DNA from: Camelus bactrianus
Lineage: Eukaryota; Chordata; Mammalia; Artiodactyla; Camelidae
Assembly: GCF_048773025.1 (NCBI RefSeq)
Contig: NW_027413959.1
Span: 5,766,001 to 5,830,000 of the forward strand
Direction of reading: 5' to 3'
DNA length: 64,000 nt
The position numbers and the translations under genes are program-made. Below, one piece after another: positions 46,501 to 59,151 of this stretch. Position 1 is the stretch's first letter, and each line of letters begins with the position of its first letter. The notes below the pieces were generated by a model. The model searched no databases. It was not told the DNA's origin and saw nothing but the letters and a program-made list of their open reading frames with translations.

Positions 46501-49500
46501 CTGAGAAACCAGAGTAAAAGTTTCTCCTGCAACCCGTTCCCTTGGTGCTAGATGAACGAACGTCTCTCCACATGCTCAGTTCTGAGAGATAAGTGTGTGT
46601 GAAAGCCGTCCTTCACCTAGCTTGTTGGGAACACAAAGTTTCTCCTCAGTTGCAAACTCCACTCCATACATATATATGGGGAGGTACTAGCTCCTACTCG
46701 GTTTTACAGTGAAAACTGCAGGAACTTAAACCCGGCACTAGGAAACAGACTGAGAATCCAGAGTAAAATTTTCCCCTGCAACCCGTTCCCTTTGTGCTAG
46801 ATGAACGAACGTCTCTCCACATGCTCATTTCTGAAAGATAAGAGTGTGTGAAAGCCGTCTTTCAACTAGCTTTTTGGGAACACAAAGTTTCTCTTCAGTT
46901 GCAAACTCCCCTCCATACATATATATGGAGTGGTACTAGCTCCAACTCGGTTTTACAGTGAAAACTGCAGGAACTTCAAAACGGCACTAGGAAACAGACT
47001 GAGAAACCAGAGTAAAAGTTCCTCCTGCTACGCGTTCCCTTTGTGCTAGATGAACGAACATCTCTCCACATGCTCAGTTCTGAGAGATAATTGTGTGTGA
47101 AAGCCATCCTTCACCTAGCTTGTTGGGAACGCAAAGTTTCTCTTCAGTTGCAAACTCCACTCCATAAATATATATGGGGAGGTACTAGCTCCAACTCGGT
47201 TTTACAGTGAAAACTGCAGGAAATTCAAACCGGCAGTAGGAAAGAGACTGAGAAACCAGAGTAAAAGTTTCCCCTGCAACCGGTTCCATTGGTGCTAGAT
47301 TAATGAACGTCTCTCCACATGCTCAGTTCTGAGAGATAAGTGTGTGTGAAAGCCGTCCTTCACATAGCTTGTTGGGAACACAAAGTTTCTCTTCATTTGC
47401 AATCTCCACTCCATACATATATGTGGGGAGGTACTAGCTCCAACTCGCTTTTACAGTGAAAACTGCAGGAACTTCAAACCGGCACTAGGAAACAGACTGA
47501 GAAACCAGAGTAAAAGATTCTCTTGCAACCCGTTCCCTTTGTGCTAGATGAATGAACGTCTCTCCACATGCTCAGTTCTGAAAGGTAAATGTGTGTGAAA
47601 ACCGTCCTTCACATAGCTTGTTGGGAACACAAAGTTTCTGTTCAGTTGCAAACTCCACTCCGTACATATATATGGGTAGGTACTAGCTCCAACTCGGTTT
47701 TACAGTGAAAACTGCAGGAAGTTCAAACCGGCACTAGGTAACAGACTGAGAAACCAGAGTAAAAGTTTCTCCTGCATCCTGTTCCATTTTGCTAGATGAA
47801 CGAACGTCTCTCCACATGCTCAGTTCTGAGAGATAAGTGTGTGTGAAAGCCGTCCTTCACCTAGCTTGTTGGGAACACAAAGTTTCTCTTCAGTTGCAAA
47901 CTCCACTCCATACATATATATGGGGAGGTACTAGCTCCAACTCGCTTTTACAGTGAAAACTGCAGGAACATCAAACCGGCACTAGGAAACAGACTGAGAA
48001 ACCAGAGTAAAACTTTCTCCTGCAAACCGTTCCCTTTGTGCTAGATGAACGAAAGTCTCTCCACATGCTCAGTTCTGAGAGATAAGTGTGTGTGAAAACC
48101 GACTTTGACCTAGCTTGTTGGGAACACAAAGTTTCTCTTCAGTTGCAAACTCCACTCCATACATATATAGGGGAGGTACTAGCTCCAACTCGGTTTTACA
48201 GTGAAAACTGCAGGAAATTCAAAACGGCACTTGGAAACAGAATGAGATACCAGAGAAAAAGTTTCACCTGCAACGCGTTCCCTTTGTGCTAGATGAACGA
48301 ACGTCTCTCCACATGCTCACTTCTGAGAGATAAGTGTGTGTGAAAGCCGTCCTTCACGTAGCTTGTTGGGAACACAAAGTTTTCTTCAGTTGCAAAGTCC
48401 ACTCCATACATATATATGAGGTGGTACAAGCTCCAACTCGATTTTACACTGAAAACTGCAGGAACATCAAACCTGCAGTAGGAAAGAGACTGAGAAACCA
48501 GAGTAAAACTTTCTCCTGCAACCCGTTCCCTTTGTGCTAGATGAACGAACGTCTCTCCAGATGCTCAGTTCTGAGAGATAAGTGTGTGTGAAAGCCGTCC
48601 TTCAAATAGCTTGTTGGGAACACAAAGTTTCTCTTCAGTTGCAAACTCCACTCCATACATATATATGGGGAGGTACTAGCTCCAACTCGGTTTTACAGTG
48701 AAAACTGCAGGAACTTCAAACCGGCACTAGGAAACAGACTGAGAAACCAGAGAAAAAGGTTCTCCTGCAACCCTTTCCCTTTGTAATAGATGAACGAACG
48801 TCTCTCCTCATGCTAAGTTCTGAGAGATAAGTGTGTGTGAAAGCCGTCCTTCACATAGCTTGTTGGGAACACAAAGTTTCTCTTCAGTTGTAAACTCCAC
48901 CCCATACATATATATTGGGTGGTACTAGCTCCAACTCGTTTTTACAGTGAAATCTGCAGGAACGTCATACCGGTACTAGGAAACAGACTGAGAAACAAGA
49001 GAAAAGTTTCTCCTGCAACCCGTTCCCTTTGTACTAGATGAACGAACGTCTCTCCTCATGCTAAGTTCTGAGAGATAAGTGTGTGTGAAAGCCGTCCTTC
49101 ACCTAGCTTGTTGGGAACACAAAGTTTCTCTTCAGTTGCAAACTCCACTCCATACATATATATTGGGTGGTACTAGCTCCAACTCGTTTTTACAGTGAAA
49201 TCTGCAGGAACATCAAACCGGTACTAGGAAACAGACTGAGAAACAAGAGTAAAAGTTTTTCATGCAACCCGTTCCCTTGGTGCTAGATGAACGAACGTCT
49301 CTCCACATGCTCAATTCTGAGAGATAAGTGTGTGTGAAAGCCGTCCTTCACCTAGCTTGTTGGGAACACAAAGTTTCTCTTCAGTTGCAAACTCCACTCC
49401 ATACATATATATGGGGAGGTACTAGCTCCAACTCGGTTTTACAGGGAAAACTGCAGGAACTTCAAACCGGCACTAGGAAACAGACTGAGAAACCAGAGTA

Positions 49501-50778
49501 AAAGGTTCTCCTGCAACCCGTTCCCTTTGTGCTAGATGAACGAACGTCTCTCCACATGCTCAGTTCTGAGAGATAAGTGTGTTTGAAAGCCGTCCTTCAC
49601 CTAGCTTGTTGGGAACACAAAGTTTCTTTTCATTTGCAAACTCCAATCCATACATATATATGGGAGGTACTAGATCCAACTCGGTTTTACAGTGAAAACT
49701 GCAGGAAATTCAAACAGGCACTAGGAAACAGAATGAGAAAACAGAGTAAAGTTTCACCTGCAACCCGTTCCCTTTGTGCTAGATGAACGAACGTCTCTCC
49801 ACATGCTCAGTTCTGAGTGATAAGTGTGTGTGAAAGCCATCCTTCACCTAGCTTGTTGGGAACGCAAAGTTTCTCTTCAGTTGCAAACTCCACTCCATAC
49901 ATATATATGGGGAGGTACTAGCTCCAACTCGGTTTTACAGTGAAAACTGCAGGAACTTCAAACCGGCACTAGGAAACAGACTGAGAAACCAGAGTTAAAG
50001 TTTCTCCTGCAACACGTTCGTTTTGTGCCAGATGAACGAACGTCTCTCCACATGCTCAGTTCTGAGAGATAATTGTATGTGAAAGCCGTCCTTCACCTAG
50101 CTTGTTGGGAACACAAAGTTTCTCTTCAGTTGCAAACTCCACTCCATAAATATATATGGGGATTTACTAGCTCCATCTCGGTTTTACAGTGAAAACTGCA
50201 GGAACTTCAAACCGGCACTAGGAAACAGACTGAGAAACCAGAGTAAAAGTTTCTCCTGCAACCCGTTCCTCTTGTGCTAGATGAACGAACGTCTCTCCAC
50301 ATGCTAGGTTCTGAGAGATAAGTGTGTGTGAAAGCCGTCCTTCACCTAGCTTGTTGGGAACACAAAGTTTCTCTTCAGTTGCAAACTCCACTCCATAAAT
50401 ATATATGGGGAGGTACTAGCTCCAACTCGGTTTTACAGTGAAAACTGCAGGAAATTAAAACCGGCACTAGGAAACAGACTGAGAAACCAGAGTTGAAGTT
50501 TCTCCTACAACACGTTCCATTTGGGCTAGATGAACGAACGTCTCTCCACATGCTCAGTTCTGAGAGATATTTGTGTGTGAAAGCCGTCCTTCAAATAGCT
50601 TGTTGGGAACACAAAGTTTCTCTTCAGTTGCAAACTCCACTCCATACATATATATGGGGAGGTACTAGCTCCAACTCGCTATTACAGTGAAAACTGCAGG
50701 AACTTCAAACCGGCACTAGGAAACAGACTGAGAAACCAGAGTAAAAGTTTCTCCTGCAACCCGTTCCTTTTGTGCTAG
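43567..50778 (+). repeat. Mostly monomeric, generic satellite region
   Basis: Neighbouring monomers differ from each other by scattered changes and no unit repeats over several copies. The M1, M14, M15 and M16 marks are gone; faint M4/M5 traces (GAGATACGAAAG, GTCTATCC) remain near 44.0-44.1 kb. Two local echoes are visible. One is a 7-monomer offset (1742 bp) that joins AGGTAAATG at 45841 and 47583, both with CTCCGTACATATATATGG nearby. The other is a pair of adjacent near-copies at about 48.8 and 49.03 kb that share CTCTCCTCATGCTAAG. Small deletions are more common here, such as GGGAGGTAC with one G lost near 49661. Confidence 0.75.
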
Positions 50779-51480
50779 ATGAACGAACGTCTCTCCACAT
50801 GCTAGGTTCTGAGAGATAAGTGGGTGTGAAAGCCGTCCTTCACCTAGCTTGTTGGGAACACAAAGTTTCTCTTCAGTTGCAAACTCCACTCCATAAATAT
50901 ATATGGGGAGGTACAAGCTCCAACTCGGTTTTACAGTGAAAACTGCAGGAATTTCAAACCGGCACTAGGAAACAGACTGAGAAACCAGATTAAAAGTTTC
51001 TCCTGCAACCCGTTCCCTTTGTGCTAGATGAACGAACGTCTCTCCACATGCTCTGTTCTGACAGATAAGTGTGTGTGAAAGACGTCCTTCACCTAGCTTG
51101 TTGGGAACACAAAGTTCCTTTTCAGTTGCAAACTCCACTCCATGCATATAAATGGGAGGTACTAGCTCCAAGTCGGTTTTACAGTGAAAACTGCAGGAAC
51201 TTCAAACCGGCACTAGGAAACAGACTGAGAAACCAGAGAAAAAGTTTCTCCTGCAACCCGTTCCCTTTGTGCTAGATGAACGAACGTCTCTCCACATGCT
51301 CAGTTCTGAGAGATAAATGTGTGTGAAAGCCGTCCTTCAACTAGCTTGTTGGGAACGCAAAGTTTCTCTTCAGTTGCAAACTCCACTCCATACATAAATA
51401 TGGGGAGGTACTATCTCCAACTCGGTTTTACAGTGAAAACTGCAGGAACTTCAAACCGGCACTAGGAAACAGACTGAGAA
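50779..51480 (+). repeat. Block later duplicated at 55.0-55.95 kb
   Basis: The monomer at 50779-51027 carries ATGCTAGGTTCTGAG and AAGTGGGTGTG and matches 55004-55252 (offset 4225). The stretch 51028-51480 carries CTCTGTTCTGACAG, AAAGTTCCTTTTC and CATGCATATAAATGGG and matches 55502-55954 (offset 4474). The jump of 249 between offsets means one extra monomer in the right-hand copy. Confidence 0.8.
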
Positions 51481-51899
51481 ACCAGAGTAAAAATTTCTCC
51501 TGCAAACCGTTCCCTTTGTGCTAGATGAACGAACGTCTCTCCACATGCTCAGTTCTGAGAGATAAATGTGTGTGAAAGCCGCCTTTGACCTAGCTTGTTG
51601 GGAACACAATGTTTCTCTTCAGTAGCAAACTCCACTCCATACATATATATGTGGAGGTACTAGCTCCAACTCGGTTTTACAGTGAAAACTGCAGGAAATT
51701 CAAAACGGCACTAGGAAACATAATGAGATACCAGAGAAAAAGTTTCTCCTGCAACGCGTTCCTTTTGTGCTAGATGAATGAACGTCTCTCCACATGCTCA
51801 GTTCTGAGAGATAAGTGTGTGTGAAAGCCGTCCTTCACCTATCTTGTTGGGAACACAAAGTTTTTCTTCAGTTGCAAACTCCACTCCATACATATATAT

Positions 51900-52735
51900 G
51901 GGGAGGTACTAGCTCCAACTCGCTTTAACAGTGAAAAATGCAGGAAATTCAAACCGGCACTAGGAAACAGACTGAGAAGCCAGAGTAAAAGTTTCTACTG
52001 CAACCCGTTCCCTTTGTGCTAGATGAACGAACGTCTCTCCACATGCTCAGTTCTGAGAGATAAGTGTGTGTGAAAGCCGTCCTTCACCTAGCTTGTTGGG
52101 AACACAAAGTTTCTCTTCAGTTGCAAACTCCACTCCATACATATATATGGGGAGGTACAAGCTCCAACTCGGTTTTACAGTGAAAACTGCAGGAACTTCA
52201 AACCGGCACTAGGAAACAGACTGAGAAACCAGAGTAAAAGGTTCTCCAGCAACCCGTTCCCTTTGTGCTAGATGAACGAACGTCTCTCCACATGCTCAGT
52301 TCTGAGAGATAAGTGTGTGTGAAAACCGTCCTTCACTTAGCTTGTAGGGAACAAAAGATTCTCTTCAGTTGCAAACTCCAATAAATATATATATATGGGG
52401 AGGTACTAGCTCCAACTCGCTTTTACAGTGAAAACTGCAGGAACTTCAAACCGGCACTAGGAAACACACTGAGAAACCAGAGTAAAAGGTTCTCCTGCAA
52501 ACCGTTCCCTTTGTGCTAGATGAACGAAAGTCTCTCCACATGCTCAGTTCTGAGAGATAAGTGTGTGTGAAAGCCGTCCTTCACCTAGCTTGTTGGGAAC
52601 ACAAAGTTTCTTTTCATTTGCAAACTCCACTCCATACATATATATGGGAGGTACTAGCTCCAATTCGGTTTTACAGTGAAAACTGCAGGAAATTCAAACC
52701 GGCACTAGGAAACAGAATGAGAAACCAGAGTAAAG
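51900..52735 (+). repeat. Block duplicated 28 monomers later at 58.86-59.69 kb
   Basis: Shared private marks, all at an offset of 6962 bp, are CTCGCTTTAACAG, GAGAAGCCAGAG, GGTTCTCCAGC, GAACAAAAGATTCTC, an AT run after CTCCAATAAATAT, and GGGAGGTAC with a lost G. Confidence 0.8.
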
Positions 52736-55003
52736 TTTCGCCTGCAACCCGTTCCCTTTGGCTAGATGAACGAACGTCTCTCCACATGCTCAGTTCTGAG
52801 AGATAAGTGTGTGTGAAAGCCATCCTTCACCTAGCTTGTTGGGAACGCAAAGTTTCTCTTCAGTTGCAAACTCCACTCCATACATATATATGGGGAGGTA
52901 CTAGCTCCAACTCGGTTTTACAGGGAAAACTGCAGGAACTTTAAACCGGCACTAGGAAACAGACTGAGAAACCAGAGTAAACATTTCTCCTGCAAGCCGT
53001 TCCCTTTGTGCTATATGAACGAACGTCTCTCCACATGCTCTATTCTGAGAGATAAGTGAGTGTGAAAGCCGTCCTTCACCTAGCTTGTTGGGAACACAAA
53101 GTTTCTCTTCAGTTGCAAACTCCACGCCATACATATATATGGGGAGTTACTATCTCCAACTCGGTTTTACAGTGAAAACTGCAGGAACTTCAAACCGGCA
53201 CTAGGAAACAGAATGAGAAACCAGAGTAAAAGTTTCTCCTGCAACCCGTTCCCTTTGTGCTAGATGGACGAACGTCACTCCACATGCTCAGTTCTGAGAG
53301 ATAAGTGTGTGTGAAAGCCGTCATTCACCTAGCTTGTTGGGAACACAAAGTTTCTCTTCAGTAGCAAACTCCACTCCATACATATATGTGGGGAGGTACT
53401 AGCTACAACTCGCTTTTACAGTGAAAACTGCAGGAACTTCAAACCGGCACTAGGAAACAGACTGAGAAACCAGAGTAAAAGTTTCTCCTGCAACCCGTTC
53501 CATTATTGCTACATGAAAGAACGTCTCTCCACATGCTCAGTTCTGAGAGATAAGTGTGTGTGAAAGCCGTCCTTCACCTAGCTTGTTGGGAACACAAAGG
53601 TTCTCTTCAGTTGCAAACTCCACTCCATACATATATATGGGGAGGTACTAGCTCCTACTCGCTTTTACAGTGAAAACAGCAGGAACTTCAAACCGGCACT
53701 AGGAAACAGACTTAGAAACCAGAGTTAAGTTTCCCTGCAACCCATTCCCTTTGTGCTAGATGAACGAACGTCTCTCCACATGCTCAGTTCTGAGAGATAA
53801 GTGTGTGTGAAAGCCGTCCTTCACCTAGCTTGTGGGGAACACAAAGTTTCTCTTCAGTTGCAAACTCCACTCCATACATATATATGGTGAGGTACTAGCT
53901 CCAACTCGGTTTCACAGTTAAAACTGCAGGAACTTCAAACCGGCACTAGGAAACAGACTGAGAAACCAGAATAAAAGTTTCTTCTGCAACCCGTTCCCTT
54001 TGTGCTAGATGAACGAACGTCTCTCCACATGCTCAGTTCTGAGAGATACGTGTGTGTGAAAGCCATCCTTCACATAGCTTGTTGGGAACACAAAGTTTCT
54101 CTTCAGTTGCAATCTCTACTCCATACATATATATGGGGAGGTACTAGCTCCAACTCGGTTTTACAGGGAAAACTGCAGGAACTTCAAACCGGCACTAGGA
54201 AACAGACTGAGAAACCAGAGTAAATGTTTCTCCTGCAACCCGTTCCCTTGCTGCTAGATGAACGAACGTCTCTCCACATGCTCAGTTCTGAGAGATAAGT
54301 GTGTGTGAAGCCGTTCTTCACCTAGCTTGTTGGGAACCCAAAGTTTCTCTTCAGTTGCAAACTTCACTCCATACATATATATGGGTAGGTACTAGCTCCA
54401 ACTCGGTTTTACAGTGATAACTGCATTAACTTCAAAACGGCACTAGGAAACAGACTGAGAAACCAGAGTAAAAGTTTTGCTTGCAACCCGTTCCCTTTGT
54501 GCTAGATGAATGAACGTCTCTCCACATGCTCAGTTCTGAGAGATAAGTGTGTGTGAAAGCCGTCCTTCACAAAGCTTGTTGGGAACACAAAGTTTCTCTT
54601 CAGTTGCAAACTCCACTCCATACATATATATGGGGAGGTACTAGCTCCAACTCGGTTTTACAGTGATATCTGCAGGAACTTCAAACCGGCACAAGGAAAC
54701 AGAATGAGAAACCAGAGTAATAGTTTCTCCTGCAACCCGTTACATTTGTGCTAGATGAACGAACGTCTCTCCACATGCTCTGTTCTGAGAGATAATTGTG
54801 TGTGAAAGCCGTCCTTCACCTAGCTTTTTGGGAACACAACGTTTCTCTACAGTTGCAAACTCCACTCCATATATATATATGGGGAGGTACTAGCTCCAAC
54901 ACGGTTTTACAGTGAAAACTACAGGAACTTCAAACCGGCACTAGGAAACAGACTGAGAAACCAGAGTAAAAGTTTCTCCTGCAACCCGTTCCTTTTGTGC
55001 TAG
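52736..55003 (+). repeat. Generic monomers and the source-like part of the 6-mer
   Basis: Most monomers here are close to the consensus with private changes. The part from about 54.23 to 54.74 kb carries CCCTTGCTGCTAG, GTGTGAAGCCG, GGAACCCAAAG and TGCATTAACTTC. These marks return 1741 bp later at 55.97 kb and again at 57.47 kb, inside the two 6-mer units. Confidence 0.72.
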
Positions 55004-55252
55004 ATGAACGAACGTCTCTCCACATGCTAGGTTCTGAGAGATAAGTGGGTGTGAAAGCCGTCCTTCACCTAGCTTGTTGGGAACACAAAGTTTCTCTTCA
55101 GTTGCAAACTCCACTCCATAAATATATATGGGGAAGTACAAGCTCCAACTCGGTTTTACAGTGAAAACTGCAGGAATTTCAAACCGGCACTAGGAAACAG
55201 ACTGAGAAACCAGATTAAAAGTTTGTCCTGCAACCCGTTCCCTTTGTGCTAG

Positions 55253-55501
55253 ATGAACGAACGTCTCTCCACATGCTCAGTTCTGAGAGATAATTGTGTG
55301 TCACAGCCGTCCTTCACCTAGCTTGTTGGGAACCCAAAGATTCTCTTCAGTTGCAAACTCCACTCCATACATATATATGGGGATGTACTAGCTCCAACTC
55401 GGTTTTACAGTGAAAACTGCAGGAACTTCAAATCGACAATAGTAAACAGAATGAGAAACCAGAGTAAAAGTTTGGCCTGCAGTCCGTTCCCTTTGTGCTA
55501 G
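55253..55501 (+). repeat. Extra single monomer inside a duplicated block
   Basis: This monomer has no counterpart in the matching block at 50.8-51.5 kb, because the offset changes from 4225 to 4474 across it. It carries GTGTGTCACAGCC, GAACCCAAAGATTC, AATCGACAATAG and a diverged start after it (GATGAAGG). Confidence 0.75.
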
Positions 55502-55749
55502 ATGAAGGAACGTCTCTCCAAATGCTCTGTTCTGACAGATAAGTGTGTGTGAAAGACGTCCTTCACCTAGCTTGTTGGGAACACAAAGTTCCTTTTCAGT
55601 TGCAAACTCCACTCCATGCATATAAATGGGAGGTACTAGCTCCAAGTCGGTTTTACAGTGAAAACTGCAGGAACTTCAAACCGGCACTAGGAAACAGACT
55701 GAGAAACCAGAGAAAAAGTTTCTCCTGCAACCCGTTCCCTTTGTGCTAG

Positions 55750-57242
55750 ATGAACGAACGTCTCTCCACATGCTCAGTTCTGAGAGATAAATGTGTGTGA
55801 AAGCCGTCCTTCAGCTAGCTTGTTGGGAACGCAAAGTTTCTCTTCAGTTGCAAACTCCACTCCATACATAAATATGGGGAGGTACTATCTCCAACTCGGT
55901 TTTACAGTGAAAACTGCAGGAACTTCAAACCGGCACTAGGAAACAGACTGAGAAACCAGAGTAAATGTTTCTCCTGCAACCCGTTCCCTTGCTGCTAGAT
56001 GAACGAACGTCTCTCCACATGCTCAGTTCTGAGAGATAAGTGTGTGTGAAGCCGTTCTTCACCTAGCTTGTTGGGAACCCAAAGTTTCTCTTCAGTTGCA
56101 AACTTCACTCCATACATATATATGGGGAGGTACTAGCTCCAACTCGGTTTTACAGTGATAACTGCATTAACTTCAAAACGGCACTAGGAAACAGACTGAG
56201 AAACCAGAGTAAAAGTTTTGCTTGCAACCCGTTCCCTTTGTGCTAGATGAATGAACGTCTCTCCACATGCTCAGTTCTGAGAGATAAGTGTGTGTGAAAG
56301 CCGTCCTTCACCTAGCTTTTTGGGAACACAACGTTTCTCTACAGTTGCAAACTCCACTCCATATATATATATGGGGAGGTACTAGCTCCAACACGGTTTT
56401 ACAGTGAAAACTACAGGAACTTCAAACCGGCACTAGGAAACAGACTGAGAAACCAGAGTAAAAGATTCTCCTGCAAAACTTTTCCTTTGTGCTAGATGAA
56501 CGAACGTCTCTCCACATGCTCAGTTCTGAGAGATAAGTGTGTGTGAAATCCGTCCTTCACCTAGCTTGTTGGGAACACAAAGATTCTCTTCAGTAGCAAA
56601 CTCCACTCCATACATATATATGGGGAGGTACGAGCTCCAACTCGGTTTTACAGTGATAACTGCAGGAACTTCAAACCGGCACTAGGAAACAGACTGAGAA
56701 ACCAGAGAAAATGTTTCCCCAGCAACCCGTTATATTTGTGCTAGATGAACGAAAGTCTCTGCACATGCTCAGTTCTGAGAGATAAGTGTGTGTGAAAGCC
56801 GTCCTTCACCTAGCTTGTTGGGAACACAAAGTTCCTCTTCAGTTGCAAACTCCACTCCATGCATATATAAGGGGAGGTACTAGCTCCAACTCGGTTTTAG
56901 AGTGAAAACTGCAGGAACTTCAAACCGGCACTAGGAAACAGCCTGAGAAACCAGAGTAAAAGTTTCTCCTGCAAGCCGTTCCCTTTGTGCTAGATGAACG
57001 AACGTCTCTCCACATGCTCAGTTCTGAGAGATAAGTGTGTGTGAAAGCCGTCCTTCACATAGCTTGTTGGGAACACGAAGTTCCCCTTCAGTTGCAAACT
57101 CCACTCCATACATATATATGGGGAAGTACTAGCTCCAACTCGGTTTTACAGTGAAAACTGCAGGAACTTCAAACCGGCACTAGGAAACAGACTGAGAAAC
57201 CAGAGTAAAAGGTTCTCCAGCAACCCGTTCCCTTTGTGCTAG
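55750..57242 (+). repeat. 6-mer HOR unit, copy 1 (1493 bp)
   Basis: The six monomers carry, in order, CTTCAGCTAGC with GGAACGCAAAG; CTTGCTGCTAG with GTGTGAAGCCG; ACAACGTTTCTCTAC with CTACAGG; GTGAAATCCG with GTACGAGC; GCATATATAAGG with TTTTAGAGTG; and AACACGAAGTTCCCC with GGGGAAGTAC. All recur 1493 bp later. The first monomer also matches the block that begins near 51.28 kb. Confidence 0.87.
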
Positions 57243-58735
57243 ATGAACGAACGTCTCTCCACATGCTCAGTTCTGAGAGATAAATGTGTGTGAAAGCCGT
57301 CCTTCAGCTAGCTTGTTGGGAACGCAAAGTTTCTCTTCAGTTGCAAACTCCACTCCATACATAAATATGGGGAGGTACTATCTCCAACTCGGTTTTACAG
57401 TGAAAACTGCAGGAACTTCAAACCGGCACTAGGAAACAGACTGAGAAACCAGAGTAAATGTTTCTCCTGCAACCCGTTCCCTTGCTGCTAGATGAACGAA
57501 CGTCTCTCCACATGCTCAGTTCTGAGAGATAAGTGTGTGTGAAGCCGTTCTTCACCTAGCTTGTTGGGAACCCAAAGTTTCTCTTCAGTTGCAAACTTCA
57601 CTCCATACATATATATGGGGAGGTACTAGCTCCAACTCGGTTTTACAGTGATAACTGCATTAACTTCAAAACGGCACTAGGAAACAGACTGAGAAACCAG
57701 AGTAAAAGTTTTGCTTGCAACCCGTTCCCTTTGTGCTAGATGAATGAACGTCTCTCCACATGCTCAGTTCTGAGAGATAAGTGTGTGTGAAAGCCGTCCT
57801 TCACCTAGCTTTTTGGGAACACAACGTTTCTCTACAGTTGCAAACTCCACTCCATATATATATATGGGGAGGTACTAGCTCCAACACGGTTTTACAGTGA
57901 AAACTACAGGAACTTCAAACCGGCACTAGGAAACAGACTGAGAAACCAGAGTAAAAGATTCTCCTGCAAAACTTTTCCTTTGTGCTAGATGAACGAACGT
58001 CTCTCCACATGCTCAGTTCTGAGAGATAAGTGTGTGTGAAATCCGTCCTTCACCTAGCTTGTTGGGAACACAAAGATTCTCTTCAGTAGCAAACTCCACT
58101 CCATACATATATATGGGGAGGTACGAGCTCCAACTCGGTTTTACAGTGATAACTGCAGGAACTTCAAACCGGCACTAGGAAACAGACTGAGAAACCAGAG
58201 AAAATGTTTCCCCAGCAACCCGTTATATTTGTGCTAGATGAACGAAAGTCTCTGCACATGCTCAGTTCTGAGAGATAAGTGTGTGTGAAAGCCGTCCTTC
58301 ACCTAGCTTGTTGGGAACACAAAGTTCCTCTTCAGTTGCAAACTCCACTCCATGCATATATAAGGGGAGGTACTAGCTCCAACTCGGTTTTAGAGTGAAA
58401 ACTGCAGGAACTTCAAACCGGCACTAGGAAACAGCCTGAGAAACCAGAGTAAAAGTTTCTCCTGCAAGCCGTTCCCTTTGTGCTAGATGAACGAACGTCT
58501 CTCCACATGCTCAGTTCTGAGAGATAAGTGTGTGTGAAAGCCGTCCTTCACATAGCTTGTTGGGAACACGAAGTTCCCCTTCAGTTGCAAACTCCACTCC
58601 ATACATATATATGGGGAAGTACTAGCTCCAACTCGGTTTTACAGTGAAAACTGCAGGAACTTCAAACCGGCACTAGGAAACAGCCTGAGAAACCAGAGTA
58701 AAAGTTTCTCCTGCAAACCGTTCCCTTTGTGCTAG
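57243..58735 (+). repeat. 6-mer HOR unit, copy 2 (1493 bp)
   Basis: It shows the same six monomers and marks as the previous unit, and I saw no difference in the lines I compared until the last monomer. There the tail changes: copy 1 has CAGACTGAG and GGTTCTCCAGC near 57190-57225, while copy 2 has CAGCCTGAG and GTTTCTCCTGC near 58683-58715. The unit pair looks very young. Confidence 0.86.
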
Positions 58736-59007
58736 ATGAACGAACGTCTCTCCACATGCTAGGTTCTGAGAGATAAGTGTGTGTGAAAGCCGTCCTTCAC
58801 CTAGCTTGTTGGGAACACAAAGTTTCTCTTCAGTTGCAAACTCCACTCCATACATATATATGGGGAGGTACTAGCTCCAACTCGCTTTAACAGTGAAAAA
58901 TGCAGGAAATTCAAACCGGCACTAGGAAACAGACTGAGAAGCCAGAGTAAAAGTTTCAACTGCAACCCGTTCCCTTTGTGCTAGATGAACGAACGTCTCT
59001 CCACATG

Positions 59008-59019
59008 CTCAGTTCTGAG
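59008..59019. repeat. Inverted repeat CTCAG-TT-CTGAG in the reference monomer
   Basis: Two 5-base arms flank a 2-base centre. It is present in most monomers at residues 24-35. Class-specific changes break it: M4 has TCATTTCTGAG, M16 has CTAAGTTCTGAG, and some monomers have CTCTGTTCTGAG (such as 37624). Confidence 0.85.
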
Positions 59020-59139
59020 AGATAAGTGTGTGTGAAAGCCGTCCTTCACCTAGCTTGTTGGGAACACAAAGTTTCTCTTCAGTTGCAAACTCCACTCCAT
59101 ACATATATATGGGGAGGTACTAGCTCCAACTCGGTTTTA

Positions 59140-59151
59140 CAGTGAAAACTG
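59140..59151. repeat. Inverted repeat CAGT-GAAA-ACTG in the reference monomer
   Basis: Four-base arms flank GAAA. It is present in most monomers; M2/M14 (GAAAACAGC) and M6/M10 (GAAATCTGC) lose the right arm. In RNA this would be a small stem with a GAAA loop, but no transcript is evident. Confidence 0.75.

Noticed and set aside
59097-59112. TATA box promoter at CATATATATG
   Set aside because: The AT run is part of every monomer, is nearly palindromic, and has no other promoter element or transcribed unit next to it.
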